A DNA stretch of 64,000 bases from CAWCON01 sp963797185 (lineage in GTDB: Bacteria > Patescibacteriota > Saccharimonadia > Saccharimonadales > UBA4665), in the NCBI GenBank assembly GCA_963797185.1, contig CAWCON010000001.1, forward strand, positions 62,001 through 126,000. The letters are read 5' to 3'. A program made the translations under genes and the position numbers. The first letter of the stretch is position 1, and each line of letters starts with the position of its first letter. The notes beneath the pieces were generated by a model. The model had not been told where the DNA came from. It saw only the letters and a list, made by a program, of their open reading frames with translations, and ran no database searches. Shown here piece by piece: positions 15,546 through 24,469 of this stretch.

Positions 15546-16205
15546 TTATGTACCACCCAGTGCACTAGCTATAAAGGAAACAGCTACCGCCGCAACTACT
15601 GCGATGGCCGTACCAATGAGGGCATTAATAATTGTACTGAGAGCTGCCCTGGTATTTTCTGGCTCACCCTGACTGGTTAAGTAGCGTATACCGCCGTACA
15701 ACACATATATAAAGGCAACCATACCGGCAACTCGCAACATATCATCAAAAATCGCCATACCAATTAAGAGAAAAACATTGAGGCTATCTTGGTCAATACC
15801 TAGTACTTTATTGTTCGCTACGTCTCCTTGAGTACAAGTAATCCCATTCCAGCTCTGGTTTACCCCGACCTCACCTTGGCCAGTACCACACCTTTTGGTG
15901 AAATTAGCACTAAAACCGCATTTCCCGTCAGGCTGTGCCGAAAAATGGTCCGTAAGATACGCATACCAACTCTCGAGTCCGAAAAAGGATCCATTGGCAG
16001 GAGTACACTGAGCACCCGCTGCAGCTCCACTCGTGGTGGCAGTGGTGGCACAGTTTGGCTCCTGGGCAGGGCAGGCTGCCGCTATCGTTGTACTGGGTAA
16101 GAATATAAAAAATGACGGTAGTGCGACAGCAATAGTCGCGAGCAATAAACGCATCCTATGAGTTGCTGGAATGTGTGATTTTAAGGTGTTTTTAACGGAA
16201 TTCAT
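15546..16205 (-). CDS. T4SS pilin-like protein, Cys-rich loop
   Basis: A 219-aa pilin-type protein. I start it at the ATG at 16205 (MNSVKNTLKSHIPATHRMRL), since the same N-terminus opens the next gene. TATATT lies just upstream (TGGTATATT), suggesting an internal near-leaderless promoter. After the signal peptide, ending AAACPAQEPNC, comes a loop of about 100 residues with several Cys. The two helices then flank GGIRYLTSQGEPENTRAALS. The 5' DNA of this gene and of 16230-17012 is shared, both in the signal peptide and in the CPAQEPNC segment. Confidence 0.78.
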   Translation of the reverse strand: MNSVKNTLKSHIPATHRMRLLLATIAVALPSFFIFLPSTTIAAACPAQEPNCATTATTSGAAAGAQCTPANGSFFGLESWYAYLTDHFSAQPDGKCGFSANFTKRCGTGQGEVGVNQSWNGITCTQGDVANNKVLGIDQDSLNVFLLIGMAIFDDMLRVAGMVAFIYVLYGGIRYLTSQGEPENTRAALSTIINALIGTAIAVVAAVAVSFIASALGGT

Positions 16206-16229
16206 ACGTCTTAAATATACCATAGGAGA

Positions 16230-17012
16230 TCAACCAAAGACCCCACCAGGAACAATCCATTCAAGAAACGCCCATACCAAACCAAACGCCACTAGAGCAA
16301 AGAGTGCATTAGCAATTCTCGATTTGGCTCCCGCTACCTTGTTGGGATCGCCCCCCGACGAGGCATATTGAATACCGCCCACCACTACCATAACCACAAT
16401 AACGAGACCGACCGCACCCCCCAGAAATAGAAGGACGGGGTTAACGTAGTCTTGAACTATACTGTTACATAACGCGTTATCACCTCCCGTTAAGCATGTA
16501 CCAGTAGGGCAAGAAGTTCCGTCAGAATTAGTAGCAGTAGCATCAGCTGGGTTACACGAGTCAGCCGGCGAACAATCAACTTGGCTGGCAGCAGCAGCAC
16601 CATCCAAGCATGCCAGCGTAACGCATGATGTCGGCACATAGCCGTTTGTCTCTTTAACGTAGCACCCCGACGAAGATATTGGGTCATTATAGGCGTCTGT
16701 TGCCGGGCAACTAGACTGTTGAGTATAGTTCGTCCCCGATGACGTGTCATTTGAGCCCAAATTTGTTGCGCCGCCATTATTTGTATAGCAGCCTGGCGCT
16801 AGACCGGATGATGCCGTTGATGAGGTTGTCGGTGTGTTGATTCCACCAGTAGTAGAGGTTGGAGTACAGTTTGGCTCCTGGGCAGGGCAGGCTGCCGCCA
16901 TTGTGGTTCTGGGTAAGAATATAAACGATGCTAAAACAACGGCAATAGCCGCTAAAAAAATCCTATGAGTTGCTGGAATATGTGATTTTAAGGTGTTTTT
17001 AACGGAATTCAT
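16230..17012 (-). CDS. T4SS pilin-like protein, long Cys-rich variant
   Basis: The first gene of the pilin operon, 260 aa from the ATG at 17012. Longer frames to 17093 overlap the promoter at 17072-17100, so they cannot be the start; ATG at 17054 or 17045 remain possible. Signal peptide with MNSVKNTLKSHIPATHR, then CPAQEPNC, then a loop of more than 130 residues rich in Thr, Ser, Gly and at least ten Cys. The two helices flank GGIQYASSGGDPNKVAGAKS. The many cysteines suggest a disulfide-bonded exposed domain. Probably a specialised surface subunit rather than the bulk pilin. Confidence 0.75.
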   Translation of the reverse strand: MNSVKNTLKSHIPATHRIFLAAIAVVLASFIFLPRTTMAAACPAQEPNCTPTSTTGGINTPTTSSTASSGLAPGCYTNNGGATNLGSNDTSSGTNYTQQSSCPATDAYNDPISSSGCYVKETNGYVPTSCVTLACLDGAAAASQVDCSPADSCNPADATATNSDGTSCPTGTCLTGGDNALCNSIVQDYVNPVLLFLGGAVGLVIVVMVVVGGIQYASSGGDPNKVAGAKSRIANALFALVAFGLVWAFLEWIVPGGVFG

Positions 17013-17071
17013 GTTGAGCGGTCTAAAAATACTATGTGTTTTCATGGCTGGCATATTTTTACTCTGATTGA

Positions 17072-17100
17072 ATAGTAAGATTAGCGTGAACATTTGTCAA
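17072..17100 (-). promoter_or_regulatory. Promoter of the pilin operon
   Basis: On the minus strand a perfect TTGACA (17095-17100), a 17-base spacer, then TACTAT (17072-17077). It should drive the five-gene run from 17012 to 14394. Confidence 0.7.
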
Positions 17101-17181
17101 AGTTGCTCAGATTAAGCAAAACTAAACCTATCTGAGCATACATACCTTGAGATTGACGATAGTCTGTTGCTCGTTAGCCAG

Positions 17182-17661
17182 TTAACCCTGAGAAAGTGTC
17201 GCGTTAAAATAGTTTACCTGCCACTTATTGCTATACTCCAGAAACACTTGTAGGTCATAGGTACCAGCTGTCCCGGTTTCTATAAAAATAGCTTCTGGTC
17301 TTTTGGTTTTAGAAACGTTTTTTGCAATCGAGGAGACGAGCTTTGGTTTACCGCTGTAAGCCGAACTGAGGCTGCTCACAAATGTTGTCCAGCTAGTTGC
17401 TGAGGTCTCAGAGCGAAAACTAGGACTCGTTAAAGAATAAGCTGATGCCGCCTTGTTAGCAACAACATCGTTAACAAAACGGGTTGCCACACCATCTGGA
17501 CTGTTGTCTGGAAGAAGTAAAGAGATTCCGAGGATAATAACTATCAGGATAACTACGCCGAGGATAATTCTGGTTATTAGTAGCTTGAGTCGTAATGGTG
17601 GACGGTTCGTCGTACCGCTCACGTACGACTTATTGGCGGGTCCGTTAAATCCTGGTGGCAT
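17182..17661 (-). CDS. Membrane-anchored NTF2-like protein, putative
   Basis: A 159-aa protein starting at ATG 17661 (MPPGFNGPANKSYVSG); the upstream TTG at 17673 is less likely. A basic cytoplasmic part precedes one transmembrane helix (about residues 30-52). The exported domain (PDGVATRFVNDVVANKAASA, ending in beta-strands with EYSNKWQVNYF) has the layout of NTF2-like or DUF4864-type lipocalin-sized domains. VirB8 of T4SS also has a helix plus an NTF2-like domain, so a VirB8 role beside this cluster is an attractive but unproven inference. It has its own promoter, divergent from the VirB6-like gene. Confidence 0.55.
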   Translation of the reverse strand: MPPGFNGPANKSYVSGTTNRPPLRLKLLITRIILGVVILIVIILGISLLLPDNSPDGVATRFVNDVVANKAASAYSLTSPSFRSETSATSWTTFVSSLSSAYSGKPKLVSSIAKNVSKTKRPEAIFIETGTAGTYDLQVFLEYSNKWQVNYFNATLSQG

Positions 17662-17703
17662 AATTCTTCTCAAAAGTCCTAGGCATTAGGTTGTTCCGGA
17701 TCT

Positions 17704-17736
17704 ATTATACATAAGCCATTTACAGTTTGTTATAAT
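17704..17736. promoter_or_regulatory. Overlapping divergent promoters
   Basis: TATAAT on the plus strand (17731-17736, as TTGTTATAAT with extended TG) points at the VirB6-like gene; TATAAT on the minus strand (17704-17709) points at the gene at 17182-17661. The two -10 boxes are 21 bases apart, so the two directions may compete. Confidence 0.5.
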
Positions 17737-17769
17737 AAAACAGGATTCAAGCTCAGCGACACACAGATT

Positions 17770-20700
17770 ATGGTTCATGACAAGATAAAAAAACCTGGTT
17801 TACTGCTCCGATTATTCGGAGTGGGCTTTGTTGGCGTATTGATGGCGGCAGCAATTGCCGGTCTGTTTTCGCACCAAGCCCAAGCTGCTAGCAACGTTAC
17901 GCTCGGCGACAATGTAGTAATCTCTAGCGCAACCTTCGCTGATGACGGCAACACCATTGTGTTGGTCGCTTCCAATAGCGGGCAAGACGGGAGCGTCTCG
18001 TTTACTTGGGATTCACAAACGAGTGATTACGTAAATCAGTGCGCGAGTGGGTCTGCGTGTGACGCAATTTTTCTTGCCCCTCAGGCTATAAAAGCCGGGG
18101 AGACAATCTATATAAAAGATGGCGCCAACCAGACAAGTAAAAACCTTCCCAACGCGACAATATATTATTACACCACCAATAAACAGAGCGCTGTTAGCAT
18201 TTCAAGTCTAACAATCAGTGGTGGAGCCTCAACGGGAACCGGATCGGCCGGAAATACTACTTGGTATGACACGAACGGAAATAGCCTAGCGACACCAACC
18301 GATTCCAGCAATAACCCTTTTGAGTTCATCACCCCAACGATTATTTACGATACAAGCACTCAGGAATATTATTCCTCTGACGGCGGAAATGGCACTTATA
18401 TTCAAGGTGGCTCAGCCTTTCTTAATGATGGGGTTAATGTTTACTGGCCGGTTGGAACTGATCTCAACGGTGCAAATGCAGTTAATACCACACCCAGCAC
18501 CGCTAATGTCACCAATCCTGCAGAGAATGGGCTGAACACAGAAACATATTGTGCGGGTGGTTTAGCGGTCTCCACCTCATATGAAGGTAGTAGCGCAGCC
18601 GCAAATGTTTACCTCGTTCCGACGTTTGATATTGCCGGCAATTGTGAATTTGGGCCGCCGGATGACGCGAATCCTGTAGCTTCCACACCAGCAACACACT
18701 ATGGCCAAGGGGGTGATAGCATGCCCCCGGGAGCAAATAACGGCGGTTTAACTGACTCAGCCAACCTATTCGGTGCCAATGCCTTTACGACACAAACTGG
18801 CGAAATGCTGAACTCTTCATTGATGTGGGTAACCGGCAGCGCACCGCCTTCGATGGATAACCAGGATGGGAACGTCCCACTATCGCTCGTAGGTTCGGTC
18901 GCTACCGGTGCAACAACTACTCCTTTTGCAAACGCTGCCAACATCTTAGCGAATGTCGAAAAAGACACGGCTGACCTGAAAACTATCCAGCAGGGTGACG
19001 TGAGCGGTTCCGATATTGAAGTTTATACTACTCAAGCTTGTCTTACCGGGCAAGGTGGCGATAGTGATTTTCCAACTGTTTTAGTCGTAGACCATGACGG
19101 CAGCAATACCAGCCTCAGTGACCTTGACTTGTCGAGCCAGAACGCTGTTGGCTACATTCTTGTTAACGGTGCCACAAACGGAGGCGCAGAAGGGTATAGC
19201 GGCGCCACCAGCTGGTATCACGAAACAGCTGAGATCAATTGTTTGTACGGGGGAAACGCTCCTCAAAATAGCGGGAGCCTTCAAAACGGAGATGGCAATA
19301 ATGGTGGAACACCTGGTAACATCGCTCATGTTTACATGAACAACTTGGCCGCGTCAGTAGGAAATCCGGGCACCAACCCTCCCGCAACAACCACTACACC
19401 AACCGCTGGTAGTTGCGCCGGCTCAGATGAAACAACCGAGAATTGCCAAAGTCAGATAGTTCAATGTAGCGCAACCTTTAATAATCCGATTAGTTGGTTT
19501 GTTTGCCCGATCGTATCCAGTATTCAGGATATTATGAATAGCGTCGGAAGCACTATTAACAGCTACCTAACAATCCCAAGTCAGTACTTCACAACTAATA
19601 CAAATTCACCGGTCGGCCAACACCTCTATGTTGCATGGAGTAACATTCGAGATCTTGCGTTGTCGTTCCTTGGGCTGGCGGCGTTAATTATGGTATTCTC
19701 TCAAGCTATATCAGTGGGACCGTTCGATGCATACACGGTCAAGAAAGTACTGCCTCGCATTATTGTTGCGGCAATCTTTATTTCATTGTCATGGCCGTTA
19801 ATTGGTCTGGCTGTTAGCGTTTCGAATGGTATTGGAGAAGGTGTCCGTTCACTTATCTATGCGCCGTTCCAATCTTTGCCTGACGTCAACTTTACGGGAG
19901 TCGGAGCTGGTGGGACGGCTTTACTGACAGGCTTAGGCGTTGGTGGTGCGCTTGGCCTTGTTGGTGTTCTGGCTCTTGGAATATCCGCCGCTCTTTCACT
20001 TCTTACGGGGTTAGTCGTTATTGTCATCCGTCAAATTATCGTGATCCTGTTGGCGATCCTGGCACCCTTAGCTTTGGTGTTCTACATCTTGCCAGGTACC
20101 GACAAAGCATGGCGGATATGGTGGGATAGCTTCTGGGGTGCTCTGATTATGTTCCCGTTAATCGAAGCATTGATTGCAGTTGGCTCAGTATTTTCTAAAA
20201 TAGCCGTCGGTGCTGGAAGCAGTGGACTACTCGATACTATCATTGCCTATATTGCTATCTACTTGCCGTACTTTCTCTTACCGATGACTGTTCGCTTTGC
20301 CGGTGGTGCTCTTCGTACCATTGGCGGACAGGTTCATAGCGGCCACTTAAGCTTGCAAGGTGGCTTATCGAACTTCCGTTCAACCCGAAGACAACAAAAT
20401 CTACAAGGTATGAAAACCGGCGAACGATGGCACGGTCAAAGTTGGATACCTGGTTCAGAAACGGTCGCACGTGGTGCAGGCAGAATAACCAAAGGGATTG
20501 GGATGGGGTGGAATGGTCATTTTGGGCTACCAACAAAGCGGAGCGAACAAGCGCTTGACCAAAGGACTCGAACGCTTGTAGCTGAACGGGTTCAATCAGG
20601 TGAATGGGCGGCTATACGTGATGATGATAACGCTTTGAGAGCCAAAACGTTCGTCAGTGCCCGCGAAGCCGAGCAAGGGCTTAGAACTGAGTTTGGTGTA

Positions 20701-21561
20701 ACCGACGCAACCGAGATTGAGCGGGCCATTAATGCAGCCCGGGCATCGGGAGGTTTTAGCGCCAACGAACAAGCTGCAGCTGCTATGACTCTTGTCAATA
20801 CTGGGACGGGTTATAAGAGCTTTGATAAGATAGATCCTGTGACTGGCGAACAGCGAGAGGTCTCTGGCCTAGAAGAGCTCACTAGAACCATCGCCCGTGT
20901 ATCTCATGGTAACGAATCAACATCTGCAAGCCTCTCCGGATATGCCAACGCAACCACTAAACGCGTTGGGCGACATGATCTTTCGCCGGGCTTTAGTAAA
21001 TTAGCAGAACTCGCACGAAGAGAAGGTGGAAATGGCTCGCCCGTTACTCCTGAAATTTACCAAGATATGGTTAACAACACTTGGAATAGTGCAACAACCC
21101 ACGATATGGTTACCGACAAGCCTGAAACCTTGCAGCAATTTGCAAACCATTGGCTAAACCTCTTGGAGAATGGAAATCAAGATCAGCGTCGTGATGCAGC
21201 TGTTGCCTTGTTTGAAATGCAAAATGCCCTACCACAAGCAAGTGCCGAAAACAAAACCACCATTAATCGCACAATGAATCGCTTGCGTGATGACCTTGGC
21301 AGACGCATAGGAATTGAATTCGACTCAGGAACTCCGGTTGAAAGACAATTAGAGGCAATTGCTACTCACAGCACACCAAGGCCAGACGGCACAGTAATAC
21401 CTGGCGCGGTCGATCTCGAAGGACACAAACTTACTGGCGAAACAATTCGAGGACTGGCCCGAGTCTACGACTCAAATTACCCAAGAGACGCAATGGGCAT
21501 GATTCCTCCAACGCCGGAAGATCCAGCCGCTGGCGGCGCTCCTCCTGGACCAGGGCACTAA
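17770..21561 (+). CDS. VirB6/TrbL-like T4SS channel protein with large exported domain
   Basis: A 1263-aa protein. Residues 1-40 are a signal/anchor (LFGVGFVGVLMAAAIAGLFS). Residues about 45-560 are an exported domain rich in Ser, Thr, Asn and Gly, with paired Cys. About 575-860 holds the polytopic VirB6/TrbL core of at least six helices (LAALIMVFSQAISVGPF, AILAPLALVFYILPG, IWWDSFWGALIMFPLIEALI). The rest, about 860-1263, is a charged cytoplasmic tail. VirB6 proteins form the inner-membrane translocation channel. The plain VirB6 core is about 300 aa, so both extensions are unusual. It heads the plus-strand T4SS run, 164 bases before the next gene. Confidence 0.82.
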   Translation: MVHDKIKKPGLLLRLFGVGFVGVLMAAAIAGLFSHQAQAASNVTLGDNVVISSATFADDGNTIVLVASNSGQDGSVSFTWDSQTSDYVNQCASGSACDAIFLAPQAIKAGETIYIKDGANQTSKNLPNATIYYYTTNKQSAVSISSLTISGGASTGTGSAGNTTWYDTNGNSLATPTDSSNNPFEFITPTIIYDTSTQEYYSSDGGNGTYIQGGSAFLNDGVNVYWPVGTDLNGANAVNTTPSTANVTNPAENGLNTETYCAGGLAVSTSYEGSSAAANVYLVPTFDIAGNCEFGPPDDANPVASTPATHYGQGGDSMPPGANNGGLTDSANLFGANAFTTQTGEMLNSSLMWVTGSAPPSMDNQDGNVPLSLVGSVATGATTTPFANAANILANVEKDTADLKTIQQGDVSGSDIEVYTTQACLTGQGGDSDFPTVLVVDHDGSNTSLSDLDLSSQNAVGYILVNGATNGGAEGYSGATSWYHETAEINCLYGGNAPQNSGSLQNGDGNNGGTPGNIAHVYMNNLAASVGNPGTNPPATTTTPTAGSCAGSDETTENCQSQIVQCSATFNNPISWFVCPIVSSIQDIMNSVGSTINSYLTIPSQYFTTNTNSPVGQHLYVAWSNIRDLALSFLGLAALIMVFSQAISVGPFDAYTVKKVLPRIIVAAIFISLSWPLIGLAVSVSNGIGEGVRSLIYAPFQSLPDVNFTGVGAGGTALLTGLGVGGALGLVGVLALGISAALSLLTGLVVIVIRQIIVILLAILAPLALVFYILPGTDKAWRIWWDSFWGALIMFPLIEALIAVGSVFSKIAVGAGSSGLLDTIIAYIAIYLPYFLLPMTVRFAGGALRTIGGQVHSGHLSLQGGLSNFRSTRRQQNLQGMKTGERWHGQSWIPGSETVARGAGRITKGIGMGWNGHFGLPTKRSEQALDQRTRTLVAERVQSGEWAAIRDDDNALRAKTFVSAREAEQGLRTEFGVTDATEIERAINAARASGGFSANEQAAAAMTLVNTGTGYKSFDKIDPVTGEQREVSGLEELTRTIARVSHGNESTSASLSGYANATTKRVGRHDLSPGFSKLAELARREGGNGSPVTPEIYQDMVNNTWNSATTHDMVTDKPETLQQFANHWLNLLENGNQDQRRDAAVALFEMQNALPQASAENKTTINRTMNRLRDDLGRRIGIEFDSGTPVERQLEAIATHSTPRPDGTVIPGAVDLEGHKLTGETIRGLARVYDSNYPRDAMGMIPPTPEDPAAGGAPPGPGH

Positions 21562-21647
21562 AATACTTTCGGGCTGGTTTGTCTCTCATAGTTTTTACAA
21601 ATAGTCTCTGGTCTATTCAACCCACATTTTATGTTATTGCTTATGGT

Positions 21648-21676
21648 TGACATTTGTACAATTAATTGCTATAGTA
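21648..21676 (+). promoter_or_regulatory. Promoter inside the T4SS run
   Basis: Perfect TTGACA (21648-21653), a 17-base spacer ending TGC, then TATAGT (21671-21676). It lies about 50 bases before the 504-aa gene, so the downstream T4SS genes can be expressed independently of the VirB6-like gene. Confidence 0.72.
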
Positions 21677-21725
21677 TTAACTACTATTAAACGCTTGTTG
21701 TTAAGCAACTATAGGGCCAATAAAA

Positions 21726-23240
21726 ATGACACCAGAATCTCACCCAGACAATCAACCATACGATTTACCGGAATATGACCCAGCTCTCGTTGATTTTGCG
21801 GACGATCTGATGGATCAACGCCAATATTTTCCAGTGTCACTTGAGTACCAGGAGGCATTTATGCTGCCTGATAAATTCAGCCGACACCGAGCAATGATTG
21901 AAGTGGGGGCCGAACAAAACAGCGAACTCCCAAAACAGTCTTTGCTTGGAGTTGTTTATGATAGAGGAAACTTTTTTGGGATCGTCGAGTTTGAGCAACC
22001 CATTAATGACAACCATGGTCACACGGCAGGTGAGCGACGAGTTGCATTAACTCGAATCAAGCCTGAGGATGACAGCAATGAGATTGTAGGAATTGCTGAT
22101 GATGCTCACACATTTACCCTTAGTGAAGCTCGTCATGACGGCGTCAACCCAGTTAACCTTGATCGTTTTATCTTAGCACTCACAGAAGACTCCGCTACCA
22201 TTACAAAACTTATCGACAATAACGCACCGGCCTTTTCTCACCTCGACACGATGGTCTGGGTCTACGACGATGAATTTCGTCAAGCAAGACAAAGCGTCCC
22301 TCAGCCTGATCCTCTAGAGAACACCCAGTTATGGAATGTAACAGAAAACGCATTGCAGGATTTTGAGTCAACGGTTGCGCCTCAGACAGAGACCATCCAA
22401 GACAACCAAGCAGAGACAACCCGACCAAATGCCGTTCGTCGTCTCTTGGGGAAAATCAGTCTGTCGTCCTTTACGCCCACAAGTTTGGCGGAAGCAAGTT
22501 TTCAAAAATCAGTCAGTAAGGCCTACAAGCGCGCCGATAAAAAAGCTATAGAGCACTACCACAATCGCTCAATCCATTACCGGACTACGGGAGAACATGA
22601 TAAATCAGATTACCATATTGCCGCTATGGAGCACGCTGTACGCGGTAAAGTAAAAGCGCGCACAGGATATAAGGTAGCAAAACTTCTCGGAGGGGACAGC
22701 GTCCCTCCTATCGAAGAGCGTGTTTACGGCGTACCACCGGCCCATATTAAACGTAAGACCATTAAGGGAGTACCTGTTAGAGGTACCAACCCAATGCCTA
22801 TCGATATTGACAAACTTCTACAAACAAGCGATGTCTTGCAAGCAGCCGAACAGAGCTATATCAAAACAAGAGAACTTGCTCTTTGGAGTCCAGCTCTTCA
22901 AGAAGCTAAGAGAAGTGGTGACAGACAAGCATACAAGAGCGAGTTAATGAAGCTCATCGCTGAGCGTGACACGGCTCGAGGCACAACTACACGTGTTGCT
23001 GCTCCCCGTGGAGACGAACCAATTGTTATACTTGAGCATAGAGAGCCATACACTTCCGAAATAGTAAGTGACTTTGTAGAACAAAGAGCTAACTATAACA
23101 GGTCTACGAGCGTACCTGTTACCGAAGCCCACGTACCGCTTCAAAAGCAATCAGGTGGTGTTGTCCATCTACCTCCGAAACCAAAAGAAAAGAAAGACGA
23201 TGATCGAAGAAAAACAAGACCACGTCGTAATCAACAATAA
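21726..23240 (+). CDS. Unknown soluble protein in T4SS cluster, 504 aa
   Basis: Not recognised. No signal peptide or membrane segment. Residues 1-240 are acidic and mixed (LEYQEAFMLPDKFSRHRAMI, a beta-like part with GVVYDRGNFFGIVEFEQPIN). Residues about 250-340 are basic and helical with repeated Ala, Lys and Tyr. The C-terminal 40 residues are very basic and proline-rich (PKPKEKKDDDRRKTRPRRNQ). It sits between the VirB6-like and PrgI genes behind a strong promoter. It could be a cytoplasmic T4SS partner or a substrate; a charged tail is compatible with a secretion signal, but this is speculation. Confidence 0.6.
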   Translation: MTPESHPDNQPYDLPEYDPALVDFADDLMDQRQYFPVSLEYQEAFMLPDKFSRHRAMIEVGAEQNSELPKQSLLGVVYDRGNFFGIVEFEQPINDNHGHTAGERRVALTRIKPEDDSNEIVGIADDAHTFTLSEARHDGVNPVNLDRFILALTEDSATITKLIDNNAPAFSHLDTMVWVYDDEFRQARQSVPQPDPLENTQLWNVTENALQDFESTVAPQTETIQDNQAETTRPNAVRRLLGKISLSSFTPTSLAEASFQKSVSKAYKRADKKAIEHYHNRSIHYRTTGEHDKSDYHIAAMEHAVRGKVKARTGYKVAKLLGGDSVPPIEERVYGVPPAHIKRKTIKGVPVRGTNPMPIDIDKLLQTSDVLQAAEQSYIKTRELALWSPALQEAKRSGDRQAYKSELMKLIAERDTARGTTTRVAAPRGDEPIVILEHREPYTSEIVSDFVEQRANYNRSTSVPVTEAHVPLQKQSGGVVHLPPKPKEKKDDDRRKTRPRRNQQ

Positions 23241-23318
23241 TCATATCCTTTAGATAATTTTCTTGTACTCTTAGGCTGTTGCCGAGATTTCACCAATGCT
23301 ATAAGATTGGTATCAGTA

Positions 23319-24428
23319 ATGGCTATATATAAACTCATCCAAGATATTGAAGCCGAAGACAAGCTACTCGGGCCGCTGACGCTAAAACAATTTATCTATG
23401 CTGCGGTAGCAGTTATCAGCTTATATTTTAGTTTCTTGTCATTTGCTAAGCATGCCACTTTCCTATTAATCTTCTTCGCGCCTGTTGCAGCGGTAAGCAC
23501 ATTCTTCGCTTGGCCTTGGAGCCTCAACCAACCAACTGAGGTATGGGCACTAGCGAAGATACGATTCCTACTCAAACCACATCGACGTATATGGGATCAG
23601 AGTGGTGCAAACGAATTAGTCACTATCGCCGTTCCCAAAACAGTCCAGACAACCTATAGTAACGGGTTGACACAACCCGAGGTTTCTAGCAGGTTACAAG
23701 CGCTAGCCGAAGTTATCGATAGTCGCGGATGGGCCATCAAAAACGTCAACCTCAACCTTTCTTCGCAACCTCAGCCAATCAGTCTTCTTGATCAGTCAGA
23801 CCGATTAATTAATCCTTCGGTTCTTCCTCAGGAAGTTCCTACGATTGATATTCAACCAGCCGACGATATACTCGATGAAGTTAATAATCCCGTAGCTCTG
23901 CACTTCGACCAAATGATCAACACTTCGACACAGACATATCGCCAACAAATCCGCGATAAACTCAAGAAAGCAACCGGAGACAATAGTAACAATGCAGCCA
24001 CAACCTCGCCTACAGCTGTGGTGCCAGCATCCTCCGACTACTTATTTATGAATGCTCCGAACCAGACACAGCCCGCCACAATTGTACCAACAGAAAACCA
24101 AACGATGTCTTCATTACCAACCCAGACCGTCGACGCCGAAGAAGCGGTAACCGAACAACTCAAAAAAAGAGCCGAACGTCCTGAGCTGCTACATATGCGA
24201 ACCTTCAATCCGTTTGCCCAACATGCTACGCCTCAACCGACACCCCTAAAGACCGATATACCCGCTGTTCAACCAACACCAAGCGCACAGATGACACCGT
24301 CTCCCGATCCTGCTATACTGGGCTTTGTTAATAATAACGATTTAAATGTCGCCACAATTGCCCGGCAAATTAATCAGCCATTGGCCAAGAAGCCGCCGCA
24401 GGATGAAGTAGTTATTCCGTTACGCTAA
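23319..24428 (+). CDS. PrgI family T4SS protein (VirB3-like)
   Basis: A 369-aa protein starting at ATG 23319 (MAIYKLIQDIEAEDKLLGPL); a longer TTG start at 23307 is less likely. A short N-terminal region leads into two close transmembrane helices (about residues 26-45 and 47-66). The N-terminal GPLTLKQFIYAA and the WSLNQPTEVWALAKIRFLL region after the helices fit PrgI-family proteins, which occupy the VirB3 position beside VirB4. Residues about 130-369 form a long disordered Pro/Thr/Gln-rich tail not found in short VirB3. A TATAAG (23300-23305, extended TG) sits 13 bases before the ATG with no SD. Confidence 0.78.
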   Translation: MAIYKLIQDIEAEDKLLGPLTLKQFIYAAVAVISLYFSFLSFAKHATFLLIFFAPVAAVSTFFAWPWSLNQPTEVWALAKIRFLLKPHRRIWDQSGANELVTIAVPKTVQTTYSNGLTQPEVSSRLQALAEVIDSRGWAIKNVNLNLSSQPQPISLLDQSDRLINPSVLPQEVPTIDIQPADDILDEVNNPVALHFDQMINTSTQTYRQQIRDKLKKATGDNSNNAATTSPTAVVPASSDYLFMNAPNQTQPATIVPTENQTMSSLPTQTVDAEEAVTEQLKKRAERPELLHMRTFNPFAQHATPQPTPLKTDIPAVQPTPSAQMTPSPDPAILGFVNNNDLNVATIARQINQPLAKKPPQDEVVIPLR

Positions 24429-24469
24429 CTTGGCACATTGTTCTTGATTAAGTCTGGGGGGGACTAGTT

